From Bradyrhizobium sp. CCGUVB4N (lineage in GTDB: Bacteria > Pseudomonadota > Alphaproteobacteria > Rhizobiales > Xanthobacteraceae): a DNA stretch of 64,000 nt. The stretch is taken from contig NZ_JANADP010000001.1 in the NCBI RefSeq assembly GCF_024199945.1, positions 4,464,001 through 4,528,000 of the forward strand, in the 5' to 3' direction. The position numbers and the translations under genes were made by a program. The notes below the pieces were generated by a model that was not told the origin of the DNA, ran no database searches, and saw only the letters and a list, made by a program, of their open reading frames with translations. This document shows positions 9,131-17,342 of the stretch, piece after piece (positions within the stretch are counted from its first letter, which is position 1; every line of letters begins with the position of its first letter).

Positions 9131-10619
9131 ATTGGAAGCGCAGATCCTGCGTCTGTATCACGTCGAGAAATGGCGCTGCGGCACCATTGCGAAGCAGTTG
9201 CGGGTTCATCACACGACCGTGCATCGCGTCCTGACCCAGGCCGGACTGCCCAGGAATAGGCCGATATTGCGGCCCACGAAGATCGAGCCCTATCTGCCGA
9301 TCGTCCTGAAGACGCTGGAGCAGTTCCCCGCACTCACGGCCAGCCGCCTGTATGCGATGATGCGTGAGCGCGGCTACCGCGGGTCGCCCAGCTACTTCCG
9401 GCACCTGATCGCTTTGCACCGTCCACGCAAGCCAGCCGAGGCGTTCCTGCGGCTGCGCACGTTGCCGTCTGAACAAGGGCAGGTGGATTGGGGGCACTTC
9501 GGTCACATCGAGATCGGTCGCGCCCGCCGTCCGCTGATGGCGTTCGTCATGGTGCTGTCGTACTCGCGCGACATCTACCTGCGCTTCTTCCTCGATGCGC
9601 GCATGGAAAACTTCCTGCGCGGCCACATCGGCGCGTTCAACACATGGTGTGGGCTGCCCCGGGTCCTGCTCTACGACAATCTTAAGAGCGCGGTGCTCGA
9701 GCGCCAGGGTGATGCGATCCGATTCCATCCCACGCTGCTTGCCTTCGCCGGCCATTATCGGTTCGAGCCGCGTCCTGTCGCGGTTGCCCGGGGCAACGAA
9801 AAAGGCCGTGTCGAGCGCGCTATACGGCATATCCGGGAGGCATTCTTCATCGCCCGCAAGTTCACCGATCTCGACGACCTGAATGCCCAGGCCGAACAAT
9901 GGTGCCGATCCGAAGCGGCGGACCGACCATGTCCGGAGGATCGCGAGATGACAGTACGCCAGGCGTTCGCAAAGGAGCAACCACTGCTTCTGCCGCTGCC
10001 CGCCAACCCGTATCCCGTTGAGGAGCAGGTCGCCGTGAAGGTCGGCAAAACGCCCTATGTGCGGTTCGACCTGAACGACTACACGGTTCCCCATACCCAT
10101 GTTCGGCGCATGCTGAGCGTGCGGGCCGATCTCAGCCAGGTCCGGATCTTCGACGGCGCGCAAATGATCGCCAGTCACCGTCGCAGCTATGATCGTGGCC
10201 AAGAGATCGAAGACCGACGACACCTGAAGGATCTCGTCGAGATCAAGCGTGAGGCGCGCCAGCATCGCGGCCTCAACAGCCTCACCCGAGCCGTGCCGGT
10301 CTGTCAGACCCTGATGATCAGGGCCGCCGAACGTGGCGCCAACATCGGTGCGCTCACGACCGCGCTGCTGCGGCTGCTCGATCGCTACGGCGCAACGGAA
10401 TTGCAGGCTGCGGTCGAGGACGCTTTGCGTGCGGGCTCCGTCCATGCGGCGACGGTCCGCGCCGCACTCGAACGTCGGCGCCTTGAGCGTGGTGAACCGC
10501 CGCCCGTCGAAACCAGCCTGCCCGAACATGTGCGGCGCAAGGATACAACGGTCCGGCCGCACCGCCTCGACAGCTACGACCAACTGACCCCTTCTGGAGA
10601 TAACGACGATGAGCACTGA
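9078..10619 (+). CDS. istA: IS21-family transposase IstA
   Basis: This is the DDE transposase of the element. The N-terminal helix-turn-helix is visible in EKWRCGTIAKQLRVHHTTVH. The catalytic RNase H-like core follows with GQVDWGHFG (first Asp), LYDNLKSAVL (second Asp) and a GNEKGRVERAIRHIREAFF segment carrying the Glu. The C-terminal part has the YDRGQEIEDRRH region seen in IstA proteins. The start is chosen at the ATG at 9078, giving 513 residues; MTVIPELEAQ at 9114 is equally possible, and the open frame reaches back to 8943. It overlaps istB by 11 bp. Confidence 0.93.
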   Translation: MRTPPMEAETRPMTVIPELEAQILRLYHVEKWRCGTIAKQLRVHHTTVHRVLTQAGLPRNRPILRPTKIEPYLPIVLKTLEQFPALTASRLYAMMRERGYRGSPSYFRHLIALHRPRKPAEAFLRLRTLPSEQGQVDWGHFGHIEIGRARRPLMAFVMVLSYSRDIYLRFFLDARMENFLRGHIGAFNTWCGLPRVLLYDNLKSAVLERQGDAIRFHPTLLAFAGHYRFEPRPVAVARGNEKGRVERAIRHIREAFFIARKFTDLDDLNAQAEQWCRSEAADRPCPEDREMTVRQAFAKEQPLLLPLPANPYPVEEQVAVKVGKTPYVRFDLNDYTVPHTHVRRMLSVRADLSQVRIFDGAQMIASHRRSYDRGQEIEDRRHLKDLVEIKREARQHRGLNSLTRAVPVCQTLMIRAAERGANIGALTTALLRLLDRYGATELQAAVEDALRAGSVHAATVRAALERRRLERGEPPPVETSLPEHVRRKDTTVRPHRLDSYDQLTPSGDNDDEH

Positions 10620-11388
10620 TGATGCCCTGCTGAACCGCGCCAAGGCGCTGCGCCTCAACGGCCTGGTCGAACACTGGGACGAAATCGCCGGCGCCCCATG
10701 GCTGGCCCCCATGCTGCAATGGGAGGAGGAGGAACGTGCCCGGCGCTCGCTGCAGCGACGCCTGCGCGACGCCAGGATCGGTCACTTCAAACCGATGGCC
10801 GATTACGACTGGCTCTGGTCCAGGCGCCTCGACCGCGCCGCAGTGGAGCAATTGATGTCGCTGTCCTTCATGAACGACGCAACCAACATCGTCTTCGTCG
10901 GACCAAACGGCGTCGGAAAGTCGACCCTCGCGCAGAATATCGCCTACCAGGCGCTCATCGCCGGTCACTCGGTCTTGTTCCGATCGGCCAGCGAAATGCT
11001 CGGCGAGCTTGCCGCCCTCGACAGCGATACCGCTTTGCGCCGAAGGCTCCATCACTACGCCGCCGCCGACGTTCTGGCGATCGACGAGGTGGGATATCTA
11101 TCCTACTCGAACCGTCACGCAGACCTGCTGTTCGAACTCGTCAGCCGGCGCTATCAGGCCCGCTCCACAATCGTGACCACCAACAAGCCCTTCGCCGCAT
11201 GGACGGAGGTCTTCCCAAATGCCGCATGTGTCGTCAGCCTGGTCGACCGCCTCGTGCACCGATCCGAGGTGATCTCCATCGACGGCGAATCCTACCGCCT
11301 CAAGGAAGCTCTGGAACGCGCCGAGGCCCAGAGCACACAGCATCGAAGCCGGCCCGCCAGCACCAACGAGAAGGAGCACGTTGCATGA
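10609..11388 (+). CDS. istB: IS21-like helper ATPase IstB
   Basis: This 259-residue AAA+ ATPase partners IstA and selects the target during IS21 transposition. The Walker A motif is GPNGVGKST (about residue 100) and Walker B is VLAIDEVGYL (about residue 157). STIVTTNKPF and a sensor/arginine segment LVDRLVHRSE follow near the C-terminus, as in IstB/DnaC-like ATPases. The start lies inside the last codons of istA, and the stop overlaps the start of the next small gene as ATGA. The length is normal. Confidence 0.96.
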   Translation: MSTDDALLNRAKALRLNGLVEHWDEIAGAPWLAPMLQWEEEERARRSLQRRLRDARIGHFKPMADYDWLWSRRLDRAAVEQLMSLSFMNDATNIVFVGPNGVGKSTLAQNIAYQALIAGHSVLFRSASEMLGELAALDSDTALRRRLHHYAAADVLAIDEVGYLSYSNRHADLLFELVSRRYQARSTIVTTNKPFAAWTEVFPNAACVVSLVDRLVHRSEVISIDGESYRLKEALERAEAQSTQHRSRPASTNEKEHVA

Positions 11389-11606
11389 CCAGAAACCACC
11401 ATCAACCATCCGGCCTCAACTTCGGGATCAGCTTCCTCATCAATCCCGAATGGACCCCGGAGCAGGCGCTCGCTGTCCACGAGCTCCTCAAGGATCTATC
11501 CGACAACATCTGGTCGCACTACTGCCTCAAGATCCAGGAACTCATCCAGGAGCAACAAGCGCCGGCCGATCACCGCGACGACGAAGAGCAACCATACTCC
11601 TTCTGA
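11385..11606 (+). CDS. Small IS-associated protein of unknown function (73 aa)
   Basis: The ATG at 11385 overlaps the istB stop (ATGA), a strong sign of translational coupling. The 73-residue product contains GLNFGISFLINPEWTPEQAL followed by an acidic helix-rich tail and has no cysteines. The PEWTPEQALAV segment looks like a folded helix rather than a random frame. I recall similar short proteins next to istB in related elements, but no known role. It is the last gene before the terminal repeat. Confidence 0.7.
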   Translation: MTRNHHQPSGLNFGISFLINPEWTPEQALAVHELLKDLSDNIWSHYCLKIQELIQEQQAPADHRDDEEQPYSF

Positions 11607-11631
11607 AACACACACCACTGCGACACTCGGC

Positions 11632-11656
11632 GGCGGCCTTTGCGGGCCGCCTTTTT
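11632..11656 (+). terminator. Rho-independent terminator at the end of the IS operon
   Basis: A stem ggcggcc (11632-11638) and ggccgcc (11645-11651) with a six-base loop is followed by five T residues. It lies between the last passenger gene and the right terminal repeat and should keep IS transcription from entering the host gene. Confidence 0.8.
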
Positions 11657-11686
11657 AGTTCCCTCACCATCCTACCGCCCATTCTT

Positions 11687-11723
11687 GTCGTCATTTTTGT
11701 GCGGATTTAGAAAGTCACCAACA
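11687..11723 (-). repeat. Right terminal inverted repeat of the IS21-family element
   Basis: Reverse complement of the left end (8272-8308) with two mismatches. It ends in ACA, directly before the second TCGGCA. Confidence 0.92.
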
Positions 11724-11729
11724 TCGGCA
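11724..11729. repeat. Target-site duplication, right copy (TCGGCA)
   Basis: Second copy of the 6-bp duplication found at 8266-8271. Confidence 0.9.
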
Positions 11730-12292
11730 CCACGCTCGACACCATCCCGCGCGAGGCACCTTATCTCCGCGCCGAACCGCAGCGCGTGGCGGCCTGGCGC
11801 GAGCGGGTCGGGCAGCTCGATGGCCTGCGGGTCGGCCTGGTCTGGGCCGGCAATCAGACGATGAGCGGCGACCGCCGACGCTCCGTTCCGCTCGAACGAT
11901 TTTCGGAGCTTGCGGATCTGCCGGGGGTGAGTTTCGTCTCTCTGCAGAAGGGGCCAGGGGCCAGCCAGTCGCCGCCGCCGGGTCTGTCCATGCACGACTG
12001 GACGGACGATCTCCACGACTTCGGCGAGACCGCGGCGCTGATCGAGGCACTGGACCTGGTCATCGCTGTCGATACGGGCGTGGCGCATCTGGCCGGCGCG
12101 CTTGGTCGCCCGGTCTGGCTGCTCAATCGCTTCGATCGGTGCTGGCGGTGGCAGCTGGACCGCGACGACAGCCCCTGGTATCCGAGCCTGCGGCAATTCC
12201 GGCAAAGTCAGCCCGGCGATTGGACCAGCGTCCTCCGCAACGTGCGCGCTGAGCTCGAGGCTCGCAGCCTGGCCAGGCCCGTTCGGCCGTGA
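11730..12292 (+). pseudogene. TPR / glycosyltransferase-like protein, 3' part
   Basis: This is the downstream remainder of the gene cut by the IS element. It reads in the frame predicted by precise excision (T-L-D-T-I-P-R-E-A-P-Y). It holds the second half of the GT9/heptosyltransferase-like domain: RVGLVWAGNQ, RRSVPLERFSELADLPGV, then the nucleotide-sugar site region IAVDTGVAHLAGALGRPVW. An internal GTG at 11786 could allow expression of a 168-residue fragment, but that piece lacks the first half of the catalytic fold. The gene is almost certainly non-functional while the element stays in place. Confidence 0.88.
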
Positions 12293-12377
12293 GGGTTATG
12301 CAGGGCTAGCCCGTCCATTGCATGAAGGTATCAAAATACCGGATACCGGTACTGTGCATGGGGTTGTTTCGCGCGCT

Positions 12378-12941
12378 TTAGACGGAGCTTCGCGCCGGCC
12401 GCCATGGCGTGACCGTCACATCATGGGCGGCGTCGAGCAGATAAGGCGTGCCCGGCTTCATCCCATGCGACGACAGCACCTCATGCGGCGTCCGCTTGGG
12501 GACGTCGACGAAGCAGCCTTCGCCGCCGGGCAACCGCACATGCGGGGCTTCCGACAGCCAGAACGTGTCGTAGCGCTCCATGAACATCTCGAACACGTCG
12601 GGGCCGCCGATGACCGCGATCCGTCCCGAGGCGACATCGGCGAACGCGATCGCGTCCTCGAAGCTCGCATGATCCGGATTCCACAGCGTCGCGTTCGGCA
12701 TCTCCGGATCGACGGTGAGGGCCTTGATCTTGCGGGTGGTGATCAGCCGCTTGCGCTGGGGCGAGTTCGGCTGCCCCTCATGCGAGTTGCGGCCGTGCAC
12801 GATCAGCGCCGCGCCATCGAGCGCCTGCTCGAAGAACAGCTTGTCGCCTGCGAACTTCAGGCTGTCGGGCATGACCCCGCTGGCGTCGGCAAGCATGCCG
12901 TCCGCCGAGACGATGACGTAGCCTTCGAAATGGAAAGACAA
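12378..12941 (-). CDS. Dihydrofolate reductase-family (RibD C-terminal-like) protein
   Basis: This 187-residue protein begins FEGYVIVSADGMLAD, the usual opening of RibD-C/DHFR-fold reductases. It also has a HGRNSHEG loop, RLITTRKI and an AVIGGPDVFEMFM segment that corresponds to the conserved GG of the NADPH site. Family members reduce pterin- or riboflavin-type substrates, but stand-alone copies like this are mostly uncharacterised. It follows the polysaccharide deacetylase gene on the same strand with an 8-bp gap, so the two may share a transcript. Confidence 0.82.
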   Translation of the reverse strand: MSFHFEGYVIVSADGMLADASGVMPDSLKFAGDKLFFEQALDGAALIVHGRNSHEGQPNSPQRKRLITTRKIKALTVDPEMPNATLWNPDHASFEDAIAFADVASGRIAVIGGPDVFEMFMERYDTFWLSEAPHVRLPGGEGCFVDVPKRTPHEVLSSHGMKPGTPYLLDAAHDVTVTPWRPARSSV

Positions 12942-12948
12942 GCGACGT

Positions 12949-13965
12949 CTATTCGGAAACGGTCGTCACCACGGAATTGACCGGGCGCGTGCTCACCGTC
13001 GGCAGCTTGACGTCCTTCATCAGGTCCTGGTCGTATTCGGGGAGCGAGGCGACCGGCGCCTTGGCACGCATTGCCACCACCTTGTAGCCGCCGGCCTTGA
13101 GGCGGTTCAGCAGCTCGGGCAGGGCTTCCGCCGTGTGCTTCTGGAAGTCGTGCATCAGGATGATGCCCTTGCCCTTCTTCTCGAGCCCCTTCATCACGGT
13201 CTCGATCACCTTCTCCGGCTTGGAGGCCTTGAAGTCGAAGGAGTCGATGTCGCAGGAGAAGATCGCGACGTTGCGGTTGCCGAGATAGGTGACCATCTCC
13301 GGCGGGTGTTGCAGCGCCGGGAAGCGGAAGAACGCCGCGGGCGAAATGCCGCCGAGCGCCCATTTCACGGCACTGATGCCCTTCTCGATCTCTTCCTTGC
13401 GCTGCGCCTCGGTCAGCTTCTTGTTGTTGAGGTTGGCGTGCGACCAGGTGTGGGTGCCGACGGTGTGGCCGGCCGCATAGACCTGCTTCAGGATCTCCGG
13501 CTCGTAGGTGGCGTGCTTGCCGATCGAGAAGAAGATGCCGGTGGTGCACTGCTCGGCGAGCGCCTTCAGCACGGCGGGCGTGTTGTGCGGCCAGGGACCG
13601 TCGTCGAAGGTCAGGACGACCTCCTTGTCGCGCAGGAAGTCGAGCTCCTTGAAGTGCTCGAAGCCGAAGCCGGGACCGCCGGTGGTGTCGATCTCCACGG
13701 TGCGGGCGACGCCCAGCGCGTTCGGATTGTTGCAGGCCGCGCGCGCCGGCTGCGGCGCCTGTTGCGGCGGCGGCGGGAAGGCGGCGGCCTGCGGCGCGGG
13801 CGCTGCGGCAGGTGCTGCTGCAGGTGCCGGAGCTGCTGCCGGTGCTGCCGCGGGGGCGGCCTGAGTCGCGGCTGCGGGTTTCGCGGCCGGGGTCTGCGAC
13901 CATGCCGCGCCTGTCAGCGCAACAGACATCGCGCTTGCCAAAATCAGTCCTGCCGCCACACGCAT
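12949..13965 (-). CDS. Secreted polysaccharide deacetylase (NodB homology domain)
   Basis: The start at 13965 gives 338 residues and puts a clear signal peptide first (MRVAAGLILASAMSVALTGA). A frame extension to 14043 is not needed. A long Ala/Pro low-complexity linker covers residues 25-75. The deacetylase domain shows motif 1 LTFDDGPWPHNT, metal-ligand motif 2 THTWSHANL, FFRFPAL and the C-terminal LMHDFQKHT. Such enzymes remove acetyl groups from chitin-like, peptidoglycan or exopolysaccharide chains. The substrate is unknown, and nothing nearby suggests Nod-factor synthesis. It probably acts in the periplasm or at the cell surface. Confidence 0.9.
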   Translation of the reverse strand: MRVAAGLILASAMSVALTGAAWSQTPAAKPAAATQAAPAAAPAAAPAPAAAPAAAPAPQAAAFPPPPQQAPQPARAACNNPNALGVARTVEIDTTGGPGFGFEHFKELDFLRDKEVVLTFDDGPWPHNTPAVLKALAEQCTTGIFFSIGKHATYEPEILKQVYAAGHTVGTHTWSHANLNNKKLTEAQRKEEIEKGISAVKWALGGISPAAFFRFPALQHPPEMVTYLGNRNVAIFSCDIDSFDFKASKPEKVIETVMKGLEKKGKGIILMHDFQKHTAEALPELLNRLKAGGYKVVAMRAKAPVASLPEYDQDLMKDVKLPTVSTRPVNSVVTTVSE

Positions 13966-14144
13966 GGTGTTGTCCTCGAGATTGATCCCGTTGTTCCGCC
14001 GTGGCTTTTCGCCTCCGGCAAAACCCATCCTGCCCCTGATCATCCTAGCCTAGATGGTGCCCCGTCGCCATGGCAACGGCTGTTTGGCGCTTCGCCCCAA
14101 TTGTGCCCAGACCAGTTCGAGAGGCCTGTTTGAGCGGGGATGAC

Positions 14145-14714
14145 TCAGCTGTCAGCCAGGGTTCTGGCGATCGCCGTCTTGATGCGCGTGTCGGCGGGCT
14201 CGACAGCCGACGGAAACACCTCGGCGATGTAGCCGTCGCGGCCGATCAGGTACTTGTGGAAGTTCCACTTCGGGACCTCCTTCGGCCGTGCCTCGGCCGC
14301 CCATCTGTAGAACGGATGCGCCTTCGCCCCGACCACGACGGCCTTGGCGGTGATGGGGAAGGTAACGCCGTATTGGTGGTGCGCGGTCTCCGAGATCTCG
14401 CTGGTGCCGCCGGGCTCCTGGCCGCCGAAATCGTTGGAGGGCACGCCGATCACGGTGAGCCCGCGCTTGCCAAACTCGCTCCAGAGCTCCTGCAGCCCGG
14501 CATATTGCGGGGTGTAGCCGCACAGCGATGCGGTGTTCACGACCAGCACGGGCTTGCCGGTAAAGGCGGCCAGCCGGATGTCGTCGCCGGAGAGAGCTGG
14601 GAACGAGAACGCGTAAGCGGAAATGCGGCTCAAGCCGCCATCGGCCTGCACGCGCGTAGCCGATGTGGCTGCTGCGAGAAGCGCTGTGGTGAGAACGGCT
14701 CTGCGGTTCAACAT
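14145..14714 (-). CDS. Glutathione peroxidase family protein (secreted)
   Basis: This 189-residue protein carries an N-terminal signal (MLNRRAVLTTALLAAATSA) before the thioredoxin-like GPx fold. The active-site cysteine sits in NTASLCGYTPQY, followed by GVPSNDFGGQEPG (the Asn/Gln region) and PKWNFHKYLIGRDG with the conserved Trp. It is a Cys, not selenocysteine, enzyme; such bacterial GPx proteins usually use thioredoxin to reduce hydroperoxides. The family's second FC motif is replaced by AHHQYGVTFP, so the resolving cysteine of 2-Cys forms appears to be missing. Export to the periplasm is an inference from the signal. Confidence 0.9.
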   Translation of the reverse strand: MLNRRAVLTTALLAAATSATRVQADGGLSRISAYAFSFPALSGDDIRLAAFTGKPVLVVNTASLCGYTPQYAGLQELWSEFGKRGLTVIGVPSNDFGGQEPGGTSEISETAHHQYGVTFPITAKAVVVGAKAHPFYRWAAEARPKEVPKWNFHKYLIGRDGYIAEVFPSAVEPADTRIKTAIARTLADS

Positions 14715-14863
14715 GGCGGCGTCCCCCGGATGTGATCCGGCGCGCAGTCTACTCCGGCGAGACGGCCGGCCTGCTCAACACCGCGTTATCTGGTGCGGTG
14801 TCGGGCTCTTATTTTGACGCGTTTTCTTTACGCGAACCGGCATCCACTTCGCTTGAAAACGCT

Positions 14864-16585
14864 CTAGTAAAGGCGAACGATGAAGTCGGTGCCTTCGCCG
14901 GTCTCGCCCTGATTGATGCCCTGGTCGGAGACGATCACCGAGCCGCCGGTGCTGAGCATCTCGTTGATCTTCGCCATGGTGTCGGCGGGGATCGTGATGC
15001 GATCCAGTGCCTCGGCCGGGCTGTCCGGCGTGATCACCGGCTTTGCGGCGACGGGGATCACGGCGGCGCCACGCTGGCGGCGCGTAACGTGTCCGTCGTC
15101 CTCGCGCGAAGCGGCGCGGACGGCGACGGGCAGGGACACCACCGACCAATGCAGCGCGTTGGAATCGGTCTTGTCGACCTCGGCGGTGAAGACATGCGTG
15201 CCGAGCGGGCGGTCGCTTGCCGCAATCGTCACGGGCACGTCGAACAGCGGCGCAAAGTTCTGCCGCACGTAGAGCTTGGAATCCTTGCGGCTGATGAACA
15301 CCGCGATCTGGCCGGTCCGCTTCGGCAGGTCCGGCTTCACGGACGGCGCGGGATCGGCGACGCGGGTCTGATCTTTCTTTGCGTCCGGCGAGGCGGCTTG
15401 CGCCGGCGCCGTTGCGGTCACCGCCGCGTCGGGCTTCTTCTCGGTCGCTGCAGCGTCAGCCTTGACCGGCTCGGGCTTGGTCGGTTCGGATTTGGTCGGT
15501 TCGGACTTTACCGTTTCGGCAGGCGCAGTTTCCGCCTTCGGCGCGTCGGACTTCGCAGCCTCGACGGCGTCAGCCGGCTTCTCGTCCGATGTCGTCTTGG
15601 GAGCTTCTGCAGCCTCTGCAGGCTTCGCGTCGGTGCTCGCCGCGTCGGGCTGCCTGGCCGGCTCGGAGGCCTCGGTGGACTTGGCGTCGGTCGTTGTCTC
15701 GGTCTTGGCGGCTTCCTCGCGGACCGGTGCATTGCCCGTGGTCACATCCGACATCACGGTATGGCCGACGCTGGAGCGCAGCTCGAGCACGCTGTCGGCG
15801 CTCGCGGTCTTCGTCTCAGGAGACTTCGTCTCGGCGGGCTTGGCGTCCGTGACCTTGGTCTCGGGCGCGCCCTTGTCCGCCTTGTCGCCGACGCTCGTTG
15901 CCGGCTCGAGGCTTGCGGCCGGCTGCGGCGGGACGCGCAGAGAGGCGAGCATCGGATGCGAGAAGTTCTGCGGCGTCATCTGGCCGGGCGCGACGATCAC
16001 GCGCGCGCCCATCTTGGTCCAGTTCCACATCTTCACCGCGAACGCCATCGGCATGCGGATGCAGCCATGCGAGGCCGGATAGCCCGGCAGCACGCCGGCA
16101 TGCATGGCGACGCCGGACCAGGTGATCCGCTGCATGTACGGCATCGGCGCGCCGCTATAGATGTTCGAGTGGTGGAATTTGTGCTTCTGGATGACGCTGA
16201 ACACGCCCATCGGCGTCGAGTGGCCCTTCATGCCGGTCGACACCGGCGACTCCGCAAACACGCCCTTGGAGTCGTAAATCGTCACCTTCTGCCGGTCGAT
16301 CGAGACAACGATCACGAGCGGACCCTGCGGCTTCGCGCCGGCCTCCTTCTCGGCGAGGGTTTCCTTCTTGCCCGCTCCCGCGCCGCGCTTCTGCGGCTTC
16401 TGTCGCGGTCCCTCGGGATGTCGCTCTGGCTGGGAGTAGTAGGACGTGCCCGAATAGTCCGGTGTGTAATAGAACGCGGCTTCTGCCTGGCTGGTCGTAC
16501 CGATCGCCCCCGCGGCCGTCAGAATGGCAAACTGCCACAGCCGCACCGGCGCGGCAGCAAAACGGGACCCGTTCACGCTAGTCAT
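14864..16585 (-). CDS. L,D-transpeptidase (YkuD domain) with long Ala/Pro/Lys linker
   Basis: This 573-residue secreted protein starts MTSVNGSRF with a signal ending near SQAEA. The YkuD catalytic domain spans roughly residues 90-220: IDRQKVTIYDSKG, GHSTPMGVFSV, MHAGVLPGYPASHGCIRMP (catalytic His and Cys). These enzymes form 3-3 peptidoglycan cross-links or attach proteins to peptidoglycan. Residues 240-430 are low complexity, dominated by Lys, Pro, Ala, Glu and Thr, with short repeats such as SEPTKSEPTKPEPVK. A second globular region follows (RTGQIAVFISRKDSKLYVRQ to the end) that looks like another, incomplete YkuD-type unit lacking the HGC motif. The protein is longer than usual for the family. 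Confidence 0.92.
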   Translation of the reverse strand: MTSVNGSRFAAAPVRLWQFAILTAAGAIGTTSQAEAAFYYTPDYSGTSYYSQPERHPEGPRQKPQKRGAGAGKKETLAEKEAGAKPQGPLVIVVSIDRQKVTIYDSKGVFAESPVSTGMKGHSTPMGVFSVIQKHKFHHSNIYSGAPMPYMQRITWSGVAMHAGVLPGYPASHGCIRMPMAFAVKMWNWTKMGARVIVAPGQMTPQNFSHPMLASLRVPPQPAASLEPATSVGDKADKGAPETKVTDAKPAETKSPETKTASADSVLELRSSVGHTVMSDVTTGNAPVREEAAKTETTTDAKSTEASEPARQPDAASTDAKPAEAAEAPKTTSDEKPADAVEAAKSDAPKAETAPAETVKSEPTKSEPTKPEPVKADAAATEKKPDAAVTATAPAQAASPDAKKDQTRVADPAPSVKPDLPKRTGQIAVFISRKDSKLYVRQNFAPLFDVPVTIAASDRPLGTHVFTAEVDKTDSNALHWSVVSLPVAVRAASREDDGHVTRRQRGAAVIPVAAKPVITPDSPAEALDRITIPADTMAKINEMLSTGGSVIVSDQGINQGETGEGTDFIVRLY

Positions 16586-16793
16586 TCCTCGAATCCATAA
16601 TCCAAATCAGACATTAGTCTCGCAGAGGGGATATGCGTTCACCAGCACAGCAGTTCTGCCCTTGGCTACTTTTGTTCTGGACGTAGCAAAAAAGCCTCAC
16701 AGAGCGGTAAACGACGGCCGCGGCCGGCTGCCATCATCTTCCTGAACGATCACCCCATACCTACATTGCCGGGACTTGTTACCGGAGAACTTC

Positions 16794-17342
16794 ATGTCAT
16801 CTCGTTTCCTCGGTCTTTCAGGCATCCGCTTGAAAGGCCTCGCTTTATTGCTTCTGGCTATGGCCGTGCCGGCGGCGTCCGCGCAAGCTGCCGACGAGCC
16901 GGATCTGATCTTCCGCCGCTCCACCGTGTTCAAATGGATGAGCCCGAATGACAAGCTCGCGACCTATGGCCTCGACGACCCCGAGGTCGAGGGCGTGGCC
17001 TGCCATTTCACAGTACCGGAAAAGGGCGGTTTCAAGGGCTGGCTCGGTCTTGCCGAGGAGGTTTCCGACGTCTCGCTCGCCTGCCGCCAGATCGGCCCGA
17101 TCAAGTTCAAGGACAAGATGGAGCAGGGCGACGACATGTTCCGCAAGCGACGCTCGCTCTTCTTCAAGAAGATGCAGATCGTCCGTGGCTGCGACGCCAA
17201 GCGCAACGTCCTAGTCTACATGGTCTATTCGGACAAGCTGATCGAGGGATCGCCGAAGAACTCGACCTCGACGGTGCCGATCATGCCGTGGGGGCCGGCC
17301 GACGCGAACGTCCAGAAGTGCGGCGACTTCTTCACTCAGTGA
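16794..17342 (+). CDS. creA: CreA family protein
   Basis: The ATG at 16794 follows ggagaacttc and begins the signal peptide MSSRFLGLSGIRLKGLALLL; a frame extension to 16776 is unlikely. The 182-residue product matches CreA: DPEVEGVACHFTVPEKGGFKG, DVSLACRQIGPI, RRSLFFKKMQIVRG and DKLIEGSPKNSTS, with paired cysteines. CreA proteins are periplasmic and of unknown function, named for their place in the E. coli creABCD operon. Here there is no creBCD nearby. The gene is divergent from the L,D-transpeptidase gene, and its 3' end belongs to a short tandem repeat. Confidence 0.92.
   Translation: MSSRFLGLSGIRLKGLALLLLAMAVPAASAQAADEPDLIFRRSTVFKWMSPNDKLATYGLDDPEVEGVACHFTVPEKGGFKGWLGLAEEVSDVSLACRQIGPIKFKDKMEQGDDMFRKRRSLFFKKMQIVRGCDAKRNVLVYMVYSDKLIEGSPKNSTSTVPIMPWGPADANVQKCGDFFTQ

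Larger units (their letters stand above)
8272..11723 (+). mobile_element. IS21-family insertion sequence with two passenger genes (3,452 bp)
   Basis: The element has 37-bp terminal inverted repeats with two mismatches, starting 5'-TGTTGGTGAC and ending ...GTCACCAACA, and is flanked by the 6-bp duplication TCGGCA. It carries, all in one direction, a cysteine-rich zinc-ribbon-like gene, istA, istB and a 73-codon gene. Consecutive genes overlap by 4 bp to a few tens of bp. TG...CA ends, a short duplication and the istA/istB pair fit the IS21 family, though typical members are nearer 2-2.5 kb. The near-identical ends and intact ORFs suggest fairly recent arrival. Confidence 0.95.

Noticed and set aside
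12949..13965. Nodulation gene nodB
   Set aside because: The NodB homology domain is shared by many polysaccharide deacetylases, there are no nod genes nearby, and the long signal-plus-linker start is unlike NodB.
14732..16600. A 622-codon plus-strand frame over the L,D-transpeptidase gene
   Set aside because: It is antisense to a clear YkuD protein and its product is a Gly/Arg/Leu-rich wrong-frame sequence without motifs.
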